Positions 8,466 to 16,857 of a stretch of 64,000 nt of DNA are shown here, one piece after another (within the stretch, counting starts at the first letter, position 1; every line of letters begins with the position of its first letter). Source of the DNA: Paenibacillus sp. Marseille-Q4541 (GTDB lineage: Bacteria; Bacillota; Bacilli; Paenibacillales; Paenibacillaceae); contig NZ_JAGXCY010000004.1 in NCBI RefSeq assembly GCF_018310695.1, positions 242,114 to 306,113 on the forward strand, in the 5' to 3' direction. The position numbers were made by a program, and so were the translations under genes. Below the pieces are notes generated by a model. That model was given only the letters and a program-made list of their open reading frames with translations, made no database searches and was not told the DNA's origin.

Positions 8466-9776
8466 GTGAACAATCAGCAATCTTCCATGCATCCCTTTCG
8501 CTCTATTTGGCAAATGGTAAAAACCATGCCACTGACCATAGCCGAAGTGATTCGCGGTAAACGTGCTGCCATTCTTTCCTCCAATCAGCTGCGACATCCG
8601 CTTCGGATATTCTCTTGGCCCACTTCATCTGCCATATGGATACAGAATGAACTGGAACATACGATGGCTAGTGTCCACGCTTGCGGAGTACAACCTGTTG
8701 CCTTTCGTGGAAGTCAGCTGGATCCTTATAGTGTGGAAGAGCTCGAAATCGTTCGTGAGATCATGGAGCAAACGCAGCGGCATAATCAGAGCAACCTGAC
8801 GCGGACAGCTGCTTATCTTGCTTGTTATGAAGCTTACCCTGAGTTGCACTGGGCGCTGCTTGCTCATTTTGTGTCCCGAAACGGGGGCTATAATATGACG
8901 GATCTTAAGAGTGAACTGCTGCAAAATGTACTGAAAAGTCAGGATAACAAACAAGTATATCTTCTCTTAGAACGGTGTAATGCACTTATTTTTCAGGATG
9001 CTTATCCGCAGTTATTGTTGTATATGAAAAGCCGGGAGAATGGCCGCAGTTACTTTCATCTGCTATCCGAGTTTCATGTATCAGCCTTTATGAGTCCCTT
9101 CTGGGAACAGTTCTGGCTGGAACGTAACAGTGAAATACTGACGGTTGGTCTTATTATTAACGAACAAAATTACATTGAAAACCGAGTGATTCGAAATCCA
9201 TATTATCAGCATCACGTCATGTCGACTCTCTCTTTTCGTTCCCATGAACTTGCCGGGCTGAATCATATTATTATTCCGCTTGGTGTTGATCAGGAGCTTG
9301 TCGGTCTAACCATTACTCATTTCAACAAACTTCATGAACGTATAGAATTTGGAAAAACGCTGTATGCCCTTCTGTTCGGTTATTCTCAGGTACTAACGAG
9401 AGCTTCAGCTTATGCAAGTGAGGTTCCTCATGAAGGCTCGCGAAGTGAATATTGGCCGAAGTATTATACTTCTCTTCATGGTCAAAAACTGGAGGAGCCG
9501 ATTCTAACAACGGTTCTAAGTAATAGAGAAGTGCTCCCTGATGGAAATAAACTATACAGCCCTACCTTATATAAAGCTTGGTACGATATGCCTTACGAAA
9601 AAATTACGAGGGAAGATTGGCTGACACATACAGCTCAAACAGATACCCTTGGTCATCTCAACCTCCCTAGAAGACCCCGAGTATTTGATGTAAGTCATCA
9701 GCATCGATTTGCTCTGTGGAAACTCGGGATTATTCATGACTTGAATGAAATCAGAGAAAACGATAAGTTAACATAA
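8466..9776 (+). CDS. DUF2515 family protein
   Basis: A 436-residue soluble protein from a GTG codon (AAAGGAGG ten bases upstream; the frame opens at 8400 but without a site). It resembles the YppC/DUF2515 family of Bacillales, whose function is not established. It begins with a basic, helical segment (PLTIAEVIRGKRAAIL), and has few hydrophobic stretches, no signal peptide and no recognisable catalytic motif. It is transcribed divergently from the thioredoxin gene and ends in a bidirectional terminator shared with the murJ-like gene. Confidence 0.7.
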   Translation: MNNQQSSMHPFRSIWQMVKTMPLTIAEVIRGKRAAILSSNQLRHPLRIFSWPTSSAIWIQNELEHTMASVHACGVQPVAFRGSQLDPYSVEELEIVREIMEQTQRHNQSNLTRTAAYLACYEAYPELHWALLAHFVSRNGGYNMTDLKSELLQNVLKSQDNKQVYLLLERCNALIFQDAYPQLLLYMKSRENGRSYFHLLSEFHVSAFMSPFWEQFWLERNSEILTVGLIINEQNYIENRVIRNPYYQHHVMSTLSFRSHELAGLNHIIIPLGVDQELVGLTITHFNKLHERIEFGKTLYALLFGYSQVLTRASAYASEVPHEGSRSEYWPKYYTSLHGQKLEEPILTTVLSNREVLPDGNKLYSPTLYKAWYDMPYEKITREDWLTHTAQTDTLGHLNLPRRPRVFDVSHQHRFALWKLGIIHDLNEIRENDKLT

Positions 9777-9822
9777 AAAAAGAACGATGCCCCTGTATAA
9801 CAAGCGCTATCGTTCTTTTTTT
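9777..9822. terminator. Bidirectional terminator between convergent genes
   Basis: AAAAAAAGAACGAT and ATCGTTCTTTTTTT flank an 18-20 base loop, giving a U-run on either strand. It serves both the DUF2515 gene and the murJ-like gene. Confidence 0.9.
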
Positions 9823-9825
9823 ATG

Positions 9826-11457
9826 TTAGCCTTGACTACTTTGCTTTCTGCCTCGCTGTAATCGCATCAGAGGTCGAAGTACCCTTTGAATCATCCGTGG
9901 ATAATTTTTAAGCTCGTCCTCTCGCAGTACGCGGAGCGTAATAAGCAGAACAAAATAACTGATCACAACAACAATGCCAACGAGCATACAGTTAATTAAG
10001 AACGCCACTCTTGCCGGCATCATATCAACCATAGATAACCCAAGCTGATGAAGTCCGTATCCAATTGCACTAGATATAACGACGGTAATTAGGAATCCAG
10101 CCCACCTTTTACCCAGAATAGAGAAGGTGACCGTCTTTTTGAGCACTCGAATATTCAGCAAGGTAATGACGAAGAAGGCAAGCCCCGTAGATGCAATGAT
10201 CCCGTAAATTCCAAAGAAGTTCGCAAGAATAAAGCTGGCTGCAAGTTTGATGATGATCCCGATAAACACCGTGACCATTGTAATTCTAGGTTTACCAATA
10301 CCAAGCAGGATCGAACTTGAAGTCATCATGGTAATTTGAAAAATCGTACCAAGTGTAAGCAAGGCCACAATTCCACTACCATCCAAGCTACTAAATAAGA
10401 GGCCATTAATAGAATACGCAGCCACACAGAGTGCAATGACCATCGGCATCCCTGTCATAATGGCAATACGCATCGCGAGAGTAACCTGGCCCCGCAGATG
10501 CATTTCATCTTTTCTAGCATAAGCCGCTGAAATAACCGGTACCAGCGACTGGCTTAATGCGATGGCGAGTATCGGTGGAATCCCTGCAACCGGCTGCGCC
10601 CGATTCGTCAAAATACCAAGCATCGCCGTCGCCGTGTCGGAGCCAACCTGACCACTAATCAATGGCTTGATAATGGACGAATCGATAAAGTTGACGGCAG
10701 GAACAGCTAATGATGACAAAACAATCGGAATCGACAGCGTGAAAATATCACGATAAATCCGAGATAAAGGGATCTGTGCTCCCGGCAGGTTCTGAAGACC
10801 ACTCTCCCTATCTTTCCGAATCTGTTTGCGAGTGTAGTAAAGCATAACGGCAAATGCGCCGATACTCCCCAGCACACCTCCAAAGGTCGCACCTGCTGCA
10901 ACTTCGGTATCCCCATAACCAGCTCTTAATAAAACAAAAGCCAGCAATATAGCCGTACCTACCCGTGCGAATTGCTCTACAATCTGCGAGATCCCCCCGG
11001 CTGTCATGTTGTTACGGCCCTGGAAATAACCGCGCATCATGGCAATGGTCGGGAATAACAACAGTGCAGGTGCCAGTGCACGAATGGCTGTAGCTGATTC
11101 AGGCACTTGAGCAATATAGGTCGCATAAAAAGGAGCCAAGGACCACAGCAGTAGCGTCATCACAAGACCAGCAAACGTTGCAAAGATGAGCGCAGCCTGA
11201 TAGACCCGTTTGGCTTCCTCTGGTTTATCCAGCGCATAGCGCTCGGAAACCATTTTACTGAGCGTACTCGGAATACCTGCAGTAGCAACGGTAAGTAACA
11301 TCAGATATACACTGTTCGCAATCCCGAATGAGGCATCCCCCACATCTCCGAGCAAATGCTCCAGTGGTACCCGTTGAACAAGCCCAAGTACCCGGGCAAC
11401 GAGTGCGGCTACCGCAAGAATAATCGTGCCCCTGATGAATGATTCCTTTTTAGACAA
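9826..11457 (-). CDS. murJ: MurJ/YtgP-type lipid II flippase (MVF/PST superfamily)
   Basis: A 543-residue polytopic membrane protein with about 14 hydrophobic segments, opening with ESFIRGTIILAVAALVARVLGLVQRVPL, typical of the SpoVB/YtgP/MurJ branch of the MOP exporters. The length matches B. subtilis YtgP (MurJ, 544 residues) better than SpoVB (about 518), so flipping of lipid II for peptidoglycan synthesis is the most likely role. A SpoVB-like paralogue remains possible because several such proteins occur in spore formers. It starts at TTG 11457 with GAAGGG nine bases upstream, and is about 50 bp downstream of the DUF456 gene. Confidence 0.75.
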   Translation of the reverse strand: MSKKESFIRGTIILAVAALVARVLGLVQRVPLEHLLGDVGDASFGIANSVYLMLLTVATAGIPSTLSKMVSERYALDKPEEAKRVYQAALIFATFAGLVMTLLLWSLAPFYATYIAQVPESATAIRALAPALLLFPTIAMMRGYFQGRNNMTAGGISQIVEQFARVGTAILLAFVLLRAGYGDTEVAAGATFGGVLGSIGAFAVMLYYTRKQIRKDRESGLQNLPGAQIPLSRIYRDIFTLSIPIVLSSLAVPAVNFIDSSIIKPLISGQVGSDTATAMLGILTNRAQPVAGIPPILAIALSQSLVPVISAAYARKDEMHLRGQVTLAMRIAIMTGMPMVIALCVAAYSINGLLFSSLDGSGIVALLTLGTIFQITMMTSSSILLGIGKPRITMVTVFIGIIIKLAASFILANFFGIYGIIASTGLAFFVITLLNIRVLKKTVTFSILGKRWAGFLITVVISSAIGYGLHQLGLSMVDMMPARVAFLINCMLVGIVVVISYFVLLITLRVLREDELKNYPRMIQRVLRPLMRLQRGRKQSSQG

Positions 11458-11508
11458 AACGCATTTCCCTTCTTCCTTCCCCCGAACGAAACGTTTAGGA
11501 ACCTATTT

Positions 11509-11994
11509 TTAATTGACGGCAATCCATATGAAAAACAGCACAACCATGGCTACTTGCAAAATAATCTTCATGACTGTACTTGCGAATAAGCCAACCACGG
11601 AACCAAATCCAACTTTGGCTGATTTACTTACATTGGACCCTCCAATGAGTTCACCAATAAAAGCACCCAAAAATGGGCCAATAATAAGTCCAAAAGCCGG
11701 GATAACAAACGGTCCAATAATAACGCCAATGGTACTTAATGTCGTCGAAAGTTTAGAACCTCCGTACTTTTTAACGCCCCAGGCATTCACTACGTAGTCT
11801 GCAACAAATAGTACTACGACGATGAGTGTCTGGATTATCCAAAACCAGCCTCCGAATTGTTCAAACCCGAAGAACCAACCATATACAAAAAAGGCAAAGT
11901 AAATGGCGAGAGCGCCCGGCAGTATGGGAAAAATGGCTCCCGCGAGTCCAATCGCAAATAAAAGTATAACAAGGATCCAGCCTAAGACTGTCAT
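11509..11994 (-). CDS. DUF456 family membrane protein
   Basis: A small integral membrane protein of 161 residues with four to five hydrophobic segments and a Gly-rich loop (GPFLGAFIGELIGGSN). This composition is typical of DUF456; no biochemical role is established. The ATG lies seven bases after the stop of the HAD gene and its GGAGG is inside that gene, so the two are probably cotranscribed and coupled. Confidence 0.75.
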   Translation of the reverse strand: MTVLGWILVILLFAIGLAGAIFPILPGALAIYFAFFVYGWFFGFEQFGGWFWIIQTLIVVVLFVADYVVNAWGVKKYGGSKLSTTLSTIGVIIGPFVIPAFGLIIGPFLGAFIGELIGGSNVSKSAKVGFGSVVGLFASTVMKIILQVAMVVLFFIWIAVN

Positions 11995-12001
11995 CAGGCG
12001 A

Positions 12002-12754
12002 TTATGCCTCCTTCAAAATATAGTCGCGTATCACTTCCACAATCCCATCTTCATTATTGGTACCTACTACGAGGTCCGCCGCTTCTTTTACCGTATCCTG
12101 TGCATTACCCATAGCGACACCAAGTCCAGCAGCCTGAATGACTGCAAGATCGTTAAGGCTATCGCCCACTGCAACTACTTCTTCCATTGTAATCCCAAGC
12201 AAATTGCACACCTCTTGGATACCGCTAGCCTTGGAAATGCCCTCAGGATTAATCTCAAGGTTTGCTAGCGAGGAGTTGGTAATTTGAAGACCACCCAGAT
12301 CCTGAAGCTCCATTAAAATCTGATGGCGAACTTCATTGTTCTCTGTCGTATATCCAAATTTAAGCCATTCGTGATCCATGATAGATTCTACCCAGCGTTC
12401 GCTGTTATACAGCTTATCTACCGTATAAGCCCAGAACCAGCAATCATGCCTCACAGCAATATCATGCATTTTGGATACAAGTTCTGGATCAAGCAGCGTT
12501 CTTACTTGCAATTCATTCGGCGATTTCCATACCTCGCTTCCGTTTACAGTAACCATTGGTGTTTCAAGACCAAGTTCCTGTCCATAGGGAAGCGCGTGAT
12601 GAGCTGCACGTCCAGTGGATAGGCATACATGAATACCTGCTTTCATTGCCTTATGAATCCAGCTCGACGTCTCGTGGGAAATTTCATGTTCATCGGTCAG
12701 CAAAGTACCGTCCATATCTAGAGCAAGCAGCTTATATCGATATTGATTATTCAA
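12002..12754 (-). CDS. Cof-type HAD-IIB family phosphatase
   Basis: A 250-residue cytoplasmic phosphatase of the haloacid dehalogenase superfamily with a type IIB cap. Motif I is DMDGTLLTD (about residues 13-21, nucleophile D13), motif II is the Thr in CLSTGRA, and motifs III/IV are the Lys before VCNLLGI and GDSLNDLAVI (about residue 192 on). Proteins of this group dephosphorylate sugar phosphates, pyridoxal phosphate or flavin intermediates; the substrate cannot be read. It starts at TTG 12754 (AAGGAGG seven bases upstream) and is followed at once by the DUF456 gene. Confidence 0.9.
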   Translation of the reverse strand: MNNQYRYKLLALDMDGTLLTDEHEISHETSSWIHKAMKAGIHVCLSTGRAAHHALPYGQELGLETPMVTVNGSEVWKSPNELQVRTLLDPELVSKMHDIAVRHDCWFWAYTVDKLYNSERWVESIMDHEWLKFGYTTENNEVRHQILMELQDLGGLQITNSSLANLEINPEGISKASGIQEVCNLLGITMEEVVAVGDSLNDLAVIQAAGLGVAMGNAQDTVKEAADLVVGTNNEDGIVEVIRDYILKEA

Positions 12755-12891
12755 TTTAGTAACCTCCTTTTATTCTCCTATCTACCCATTTCATCATCTT
12801 TATTTATCTATTATAAGTCTCATTACATAACGCATTTTATCATAAAGAAGGGATTGCAACAAAAGAGGTTTGCTCTAATAGCTTCGATGCA

Positions 12892-12932
12892 TAAAAAAAA
12901 CAGACGCAAGTGTTGTTCACTTACGCCTGTTC
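12892..12932 (-). terminator. Terminator of the mntABCD operon
   Basis: Minus-strand hairpin AACAGGCGTAAGTG / CACTTGCGTCTGTT followed by eight T, about 40 bases after the mntD stop codon. Confidence 0.88.
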
Positions 12933-12971
12933 TGGAAAACAGCGAATATAAAAGTTATTAGTTACAACCTA

Positions 12972-13856
12972 TTAAATTGTACTTGCTTCTTTGATCCCTT
13001 TCCCACGCTTTAGCCTACGGATGACCACCCCATGAAGCGGCGAGAATAGAAAGGCTAGGGTGAAAAAAACACCCGCAGATGCAACCATACATCCAGCAAT
13101 CGAAGCATCAAGTACATAGGCGGTGTAGTATCCTGTAATGGAGCTTACTGCTCCTACGAGAACACTAATACACAGCATAAGCCCAAGACGATCGGTCAAA
13201 AGGTAGGCCGTAGCCGCGGGTACGATCAGCATTCCTACAACGAGAATCGCTCCGACACTGTCAAAAGAAGCAACCGAAGTCATGGATACCATACCCATGA
13301 GTAAATAATGAAATAACGCGACCGGAATCCCGCTTGCCGCAGCAAGCGCAGGATCAAACGAACAAAGTTTGAACTGCTTATAAAACAAGGTAAGCAAAAT
13401 CAAGATCACAGCCAGTGTAATTCCTAGCATCCATACGGCTCTAGGACCCACATCAATACCGCCAATGGTAAGTACATCCCACTGAACATAAGCAATTTCT
13501 CCAAAGAGAACATGATCCAGATCGAGATCGATATTTTGTGCGTTGAGGCTGATGAGAATGACACCTATTGCAAAAAGAGAGGTGAACACGATTCCAATCG
13601 AAGCATCCGATTGAAGTCCGCTCGACTGTAACGTTTGAATCAGAAAAACGGCAAGGAGACCAAAAGCAGTGGCTCCTGCCAAAATCCAGAGCGACTCACG
13701 TCCACTAATTAAAAAAGCAATGGCTATTCCAGGAAGTACGGCATGACTGATTGCATCGCCGACCATTGCCATCTTTCTCAGCACAAGAAAGCTCCCAAGC
13801 AAAGCACAAGCAGAGGAAACCAATATCGCGGTTAGCATAATCCAAAATCCTGACAT
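12972..13856 (-). CDS. mntD: Manganese ABC transporter permease (MntD)
   Basis: A 294-residue membrane permease of the ABC-3 family (ZnuB/MntC/TroCD) with about eight spans. The first segments carry the conserved SFLVLRKMAMVGDAISHAVLPGIA element. It is the last gene of a four-gene operon with a second permease, ATPase and binding lipoprotein, the B. subtilis mntABCD order. The two permeases probably form a heterodimeric channel. The metal is inferred from the MntR-type operator upstream of the operon. Confidence 0.88.
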   Translation of the reverse strand: MSGFWIMLTAILVSSACALLGSFLVLRKMAMVGDAISHAVLPGIAIAFLISGRESLWILAGATAFGLLAVFLIQTLQSSGLQSDASIGIVFTSLFAIGVILISLNAQNIDLDLDHVLFGEIAYVQWDVLTIGGIDVGPRAVWMLGITLAVILILLTLFYKQFKLCSFDPALAAASGIPVALFHYLLMGMVSMTSVASFDSVGAILVVGMLIVPAATAYLLTDRLGLMLCISVLVGAVSSITGYYTAYVLDASIAGCMVASAGVFFTLAFLFSPLHGVVIRRLKRGKGIKEASTI

Positions 13857-13868
13857 GATACTCCTCCT

Positions 13869-14798
13869 CTATTTGCTAACTTCAGCCTGATGCTTACTTG
13901 GCTGCGCTTTGTAGTCTGTTTTTGTTTTCCATTTACGAATTTCTTTTGCGATGAGTCCTCTTTCCGGTGCGAAAAGAACAGATATACCAAACAACAGAGT
14001 GACAACGAGAACGGTAACAGGTCCTGTCGGCAAATCTGGTGTTGTGGCACTAATGATGGTGCCAATCGCTCCGCTAAGAGCTCCAAACAGCCCTGCAAGA
14101 GCAACCATTATACCCAGCCGGTGAGTCCAATATCTTGCTGCTGCAGCTGGCGTAACGAGAAGTGCAGCAACAAGCACGACACCGACAATCTGAACGCCAG
14201 CGACTACGGCAATGACCGTAAGGAACAGCATTAGCTGCTCCAACAATCCCGAAGGATAACCCATCCCTCTAGCAAACCCCGGATCGAAACTAATCAATTT
14301 CAGTTCCTTGAACAGAAGATAGCAAATAACAAGCAGAAGGACAGAAACTCCAAGCATCGTATATACATCGCTTCTGACCATCGAGGCTGCCTGGCCAAAC
14401 ATGTATTTATCCAGTCCGCTCTGGCTTCCATAATCACCATGTTGAATACGAGTTAACAGTACAACACCTACGCCGAAGAACACGGACAATACTACCCCAA
14501 GTGCTGTATCCTGTTTGATCCGTGAATACTTTGTTATTACCGATATTCCCAGCGTCGCAATAACACCAGTGACAAGAGCTCCCAGCATAAATAGGAAGGT
14601 TGATTTGACTCCGCTTAGCATAAAAGCGATGCAAATACCTGGTAAAGCCGCGTGTGCCAGCGTATCTCCAATCAGACTTTGTTTGCGAAGGTACGTAAAC
14701 GAACCGACCATACCACTGCTAAATCCAAGCAGCATGGAGCCAAACATGATCCATCTTGCATTCGGATCTGACAAAATGGAAAGTACCCAGTCCATCAT
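13869..14798 (-). CDS. mntC: Manganese ABC transporter permease (MntC)
   Basis: A 309-residue ABC-3 family permease with eight or nine hydrophobic segments and the family element SFTYLRKQSLIGDTLAHAALPGI. It has a basic, hydrophilic C-terminal tail (KWKTKTDYKAQPSKHQ) that its partner MntD lacks. It is paralogous to MntD and lies 12 bp before it and 5 bp after mntB, so translation is probably coupled. Confidence 0.88.
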   Translation of the reverse strand: MMDWVLSILSDPNARWIMFGSMLLGFSSGMVGSFTYLRKQSLIGDTLAHAALPGICIAFMLSGVKSTFLFMLGALVTGVIATLGISVITKYSRIKQDTALGVVLSVFFGVGVVLLTRIQHGDYGSQSGLDKYMFGQAASMVRSDVYTMLGVSVLLLVICYLLFKELKLISFDPGFARGMGYPSGLLEQLMLFLTVIAVVAGVQIVGVVLVAALLVTPAAAARYWTHRLGIMVALAGLFGALSGAIGTIISATTPDLPTGPVTVLVVTLLFGISVLFAPERGLIAKEIRKWKTKTDYKAQPSKHQAEVSK

Positions 14799-14803
14799 TC
14801 ATT

Positions 14804-15607
14804 TCACCTTCCATTTCCCGTAGGAGCCGATTGCCCAATCATAGCAATCCGACCACCATATGTCTTTTGAAGTAACTCCGATGTAAACGTGGTGTCGGTT
14901 GGTCCCGAAGCAATGAGCTTCCCGTTTAGTAGCATCACATGGTCAAAATATTCTTCTACTGTAGCAAGATCATGATGAACTACGAGCACCGTCTTCCCTT
15001 GTTCCTTTAGATCGCTTAGCAGCGCTATAATTGCTTTCTCAGTCAACGCGTCCACACCAGCAAACGGTTCATCCATAAAATAAATATCTGCATCCTGAGC
15101 AAGTGCTCTTGCGAGGAATACCCGCTGCTGTTGCCCGCCGGACAACTGACTGATCTGACGATTGTAAAAATCGCCCATCCCTACTTTTCTCAAACAATCG
15201 AGCGCGATTTCCTTTTCTTTTTTCCCAGGTCTCTTGAACCAGCCCAGCCTTCCGTATCTTCCCATCATCACGACATCAAGAGCATTCGTTGGAAAATCCC
15301 AATCTACGGATTCACGCTGAGGTACATATCCAATTCTTTTCCGCTGTTCTTTGTAAGATTTGCCGTAAATTTTAACCTCCCCACTGATGGTAGGCACTAG
15401 CCCTAGCGCCGCCTTGATCAGGGTAGATTTCCCGGCTCCATTTGGTCCTAATATTCCAATCAATTTCCCTTCCGGTACAGTAAAAGTAATATCTTCAAGT
15501 ACCGGCTTTTTATGATAAGCAACAGCCATATTTCGAACGGAAAACGGAATATGTTCTTCCACGGGATCCGTCAATACTTTTAGATCATATTGCGAAACAA
15601 TGCCCAT
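14804..15607 (-). CDS. mntB: Manganese ABC transporter ATP-binding protein (MntB)
   Basis: A 267-residue ABC ATPase. Walker A GPNGAGKST lies near residue 55, Q-loop in IGYVPQRESVDWDFP, signature LSGGQQQRVFLARAL, Walker B IYFMDEPFAGVD, and switch His in VVHHDL. The ESVDWDFP segment after the Q-loop is characteristic of the Mn/Zn/Fe ABC-3 importers. It powers MntC/MntD. The ATG is preceded by GAGTGGAG and lies 24 bp after the mntA stop. Confidence 0.92.
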   Translation of the reverse strand: MGIVSQYDLKVLTDPVEEHIPFSVRNMAVAYHKKPVLEDITFTVPEGKLIGILGPNGAGKSTLIKAALGLVPTISGEVKIYGKSYKEQRKRIGYVPQRESVDWDFPTNALDVVMMGRYGRLGWFKRPGKKEKEIALDCLRKVGMGDFYNRQISQLSGGQQQRVFLARALAQDADIYFMDEPFAGVDALTEKAIIALLSDLKEQGKTVLVVHHDLATVEEYFDHVMLLNGKLIASGPTDTTFTSELLQKTYGGRIAMIGQSAPTGNGR

Positions 15608-15631
15608 CTACTCCACTCTCCTTTTTTCTTA

Positions 15632-16582
15632 CTACTTTAGCGCCTCAACAATCGTTTTCGTGTTATGTTTCACCATACCAATATAGGTCCCTTCCTCGGT
15701 TCCTTCTTGTCCCATGGCATCAGAGTATAGTTGACCGCCAATCGAAACGGCATGTCCCTTCTCCTCCGCACCTGCCACGATAGCTTCCATCGCTTTTGGT
15801 GAAATACTAGATTCTACAAAAACCGCCTTGATTTTGTTATCTACCAGGAAATCCCGGAGTTCACTTACATCATTTGCTCCATATTCAGCTGATGTACTGA
15901 TCCCTTGAAGTCCCAATACTTCAATATTATAAGCTTGACCGAAATAGCCGAAGGCATCATGTGCCGTTACTAGCACCCGGGAAGCTTCAGGAATGGAGGC
16001 AATGCTCTTACTTACCTCTTCATGTAGAGCTTCTAGTTCCGTAATGTAGGCATCAGCCTGTTGATTATAATCTTCCGTGTGATCTGGGTCTGCCTCAATA
16101 AGGGTATTCCGAATCGTATCGGTGACTCGAATCCATTTTGCAACGTCAAACCAAACGTGAGGATCTGCCTCTTGACTGTCTCCATATGGGACCATCAGTA
16201 ATTCACTTTCCGGAATATCTTTCGTTACTTGAGCAACTGGCTTGGACTTGCCAATGTTGATCAAAATATCAGACATTTTGCCTTCAAGGTGTAAACCGTT
16301 ATACAGAATTAGGTCAGCTTGTTCTAATTTCTTGATATCTCCTTGTGAAGCTTTGTACAAGTGCGGATCAACACCTGGTCCCATAAGGCCAGTAACTTCT
16401 ACGTGTTCACCGCCGACTTCTCTAGCTGCATCTGCAATCATCCCGGTTGTCGTCGTAATTTTCAATTTACCTTCTCCTGCTTGTGATTCTCCACCTGTCT
16501 CCCCACATGCAGCCAAAACCATCATTGAACTCATTACTGCTGCAGCTATAGCAACGCGAAGCCACCTGCTCTTCTTTCTCAT
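15632..16582 (-). CDS. mntA: Manganese-binding lipoprotein (MntA, cluster A-I SBP)
   Basis: A 316-residue metal-binding lipoprotein of the TroA/PsaA/MntA family. The signal peptide ends in the lipobox MVLAAC. Metal ligands can be placed in DPHLYKAS (His near residue 74), ADPHVWFD (His near 143), VTAHDAFGYF (His near 208) and the C-terminal Asp/Glu region; there is no His-rich loop of the kind typical for zinc-specific ZnuA, which favours manganese. It is the first gene of the operon and lies downstream of an MntR-type operator. Confidence 0.9.
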   Translation of the reverse strand: MRKKSRWLRVAIAAAVMSSMMVLAACGETGGESQAGEGKLKITTTTGMIADAAREVGGEHVEVTGLMGPGVDPHLYKASQGDIKKLEQADLILYNGLHLEGKMSDILINIGKSKPVAQVTKDIPESELLMVPYGDSQEADPHVWFDVAKWIRVTDTIRNTLIEADPDHTEDYNQQADAYITELEALHEEVSKSIASIPEASRVLVTAHDAFGYFGQAYNIEVLGLQGISTSAEYGANDVSELRDFLVDNKIKAVFVESSISPKAMEAIVAGAEEKGHAVSIGGQLYSDAMGQEGTEEGTYIGMVKHNTKTIVEALK

Positions 16583-16716
16583 TCATCTCTTCCTCTCTTT
16601 CATCTAATTGATCATGACATGCACAAAATGAATACATTTCACTATGTACAAGTTAATTAACTAAGAACAATTTATTTATATCCGGCTAATAGTTTTGCGT
16701 ACAACCCTTTTTATTA

Positions 16717-16748
16717 TATATACGCAATAAAGTTTCCTTAATGCAAAT
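16717..16748 (-). promoter_or_regulatory. MntR operator overlapping the mntABCD promoter
   Basis: On the minus strand the sequence ATTTGCATTAAGGAAACT (16731-16748) is nearly the B. subtilis MntR box (TTTGCCTTAAGGAAAC). Its first half supplies the likely -35 hexamer TTGCAT (16741-16746), and TATATA (16717-16722) lies 18 bases further. Bound manganese-loaded MntR should therefore block RNA polymerase directly. The match is read from sequence; the function is by analogy. Confidence 0.8.
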
Positions 16749-16764
16749 CTTATTAGAGACAAAA

Positions 16765-16794
16765 CAAAAAAGCAAGAGAAATTTTCTCTTGCTT
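16765..16794 (-). terminator. Terminator downstream of the first PBP gene
   Basis: Minus-strand AAGCAAGAGAAAATTTCTCTTGCTTTTTTG: a near-perfect 10-bp stem followed by a T-run. It lies between the PBP gene ending at 16858 and the mntA promoter. Confidence 0.88.
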
Positions 16795-16857
16795 GTCTGA
16801 ATTCCAAACTATGACGGGTACCTAACACTGTATAAATAAAAAAATGCTTTACTATTC

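Noticed and set aside
12743..12961. A 72-codon plus-strand frame between the HAD and mntD genes
   Set aside because: It covers the HAD promoter region and the mnt terminator, has no ribosome-binding site, and its composition is low-complexity.
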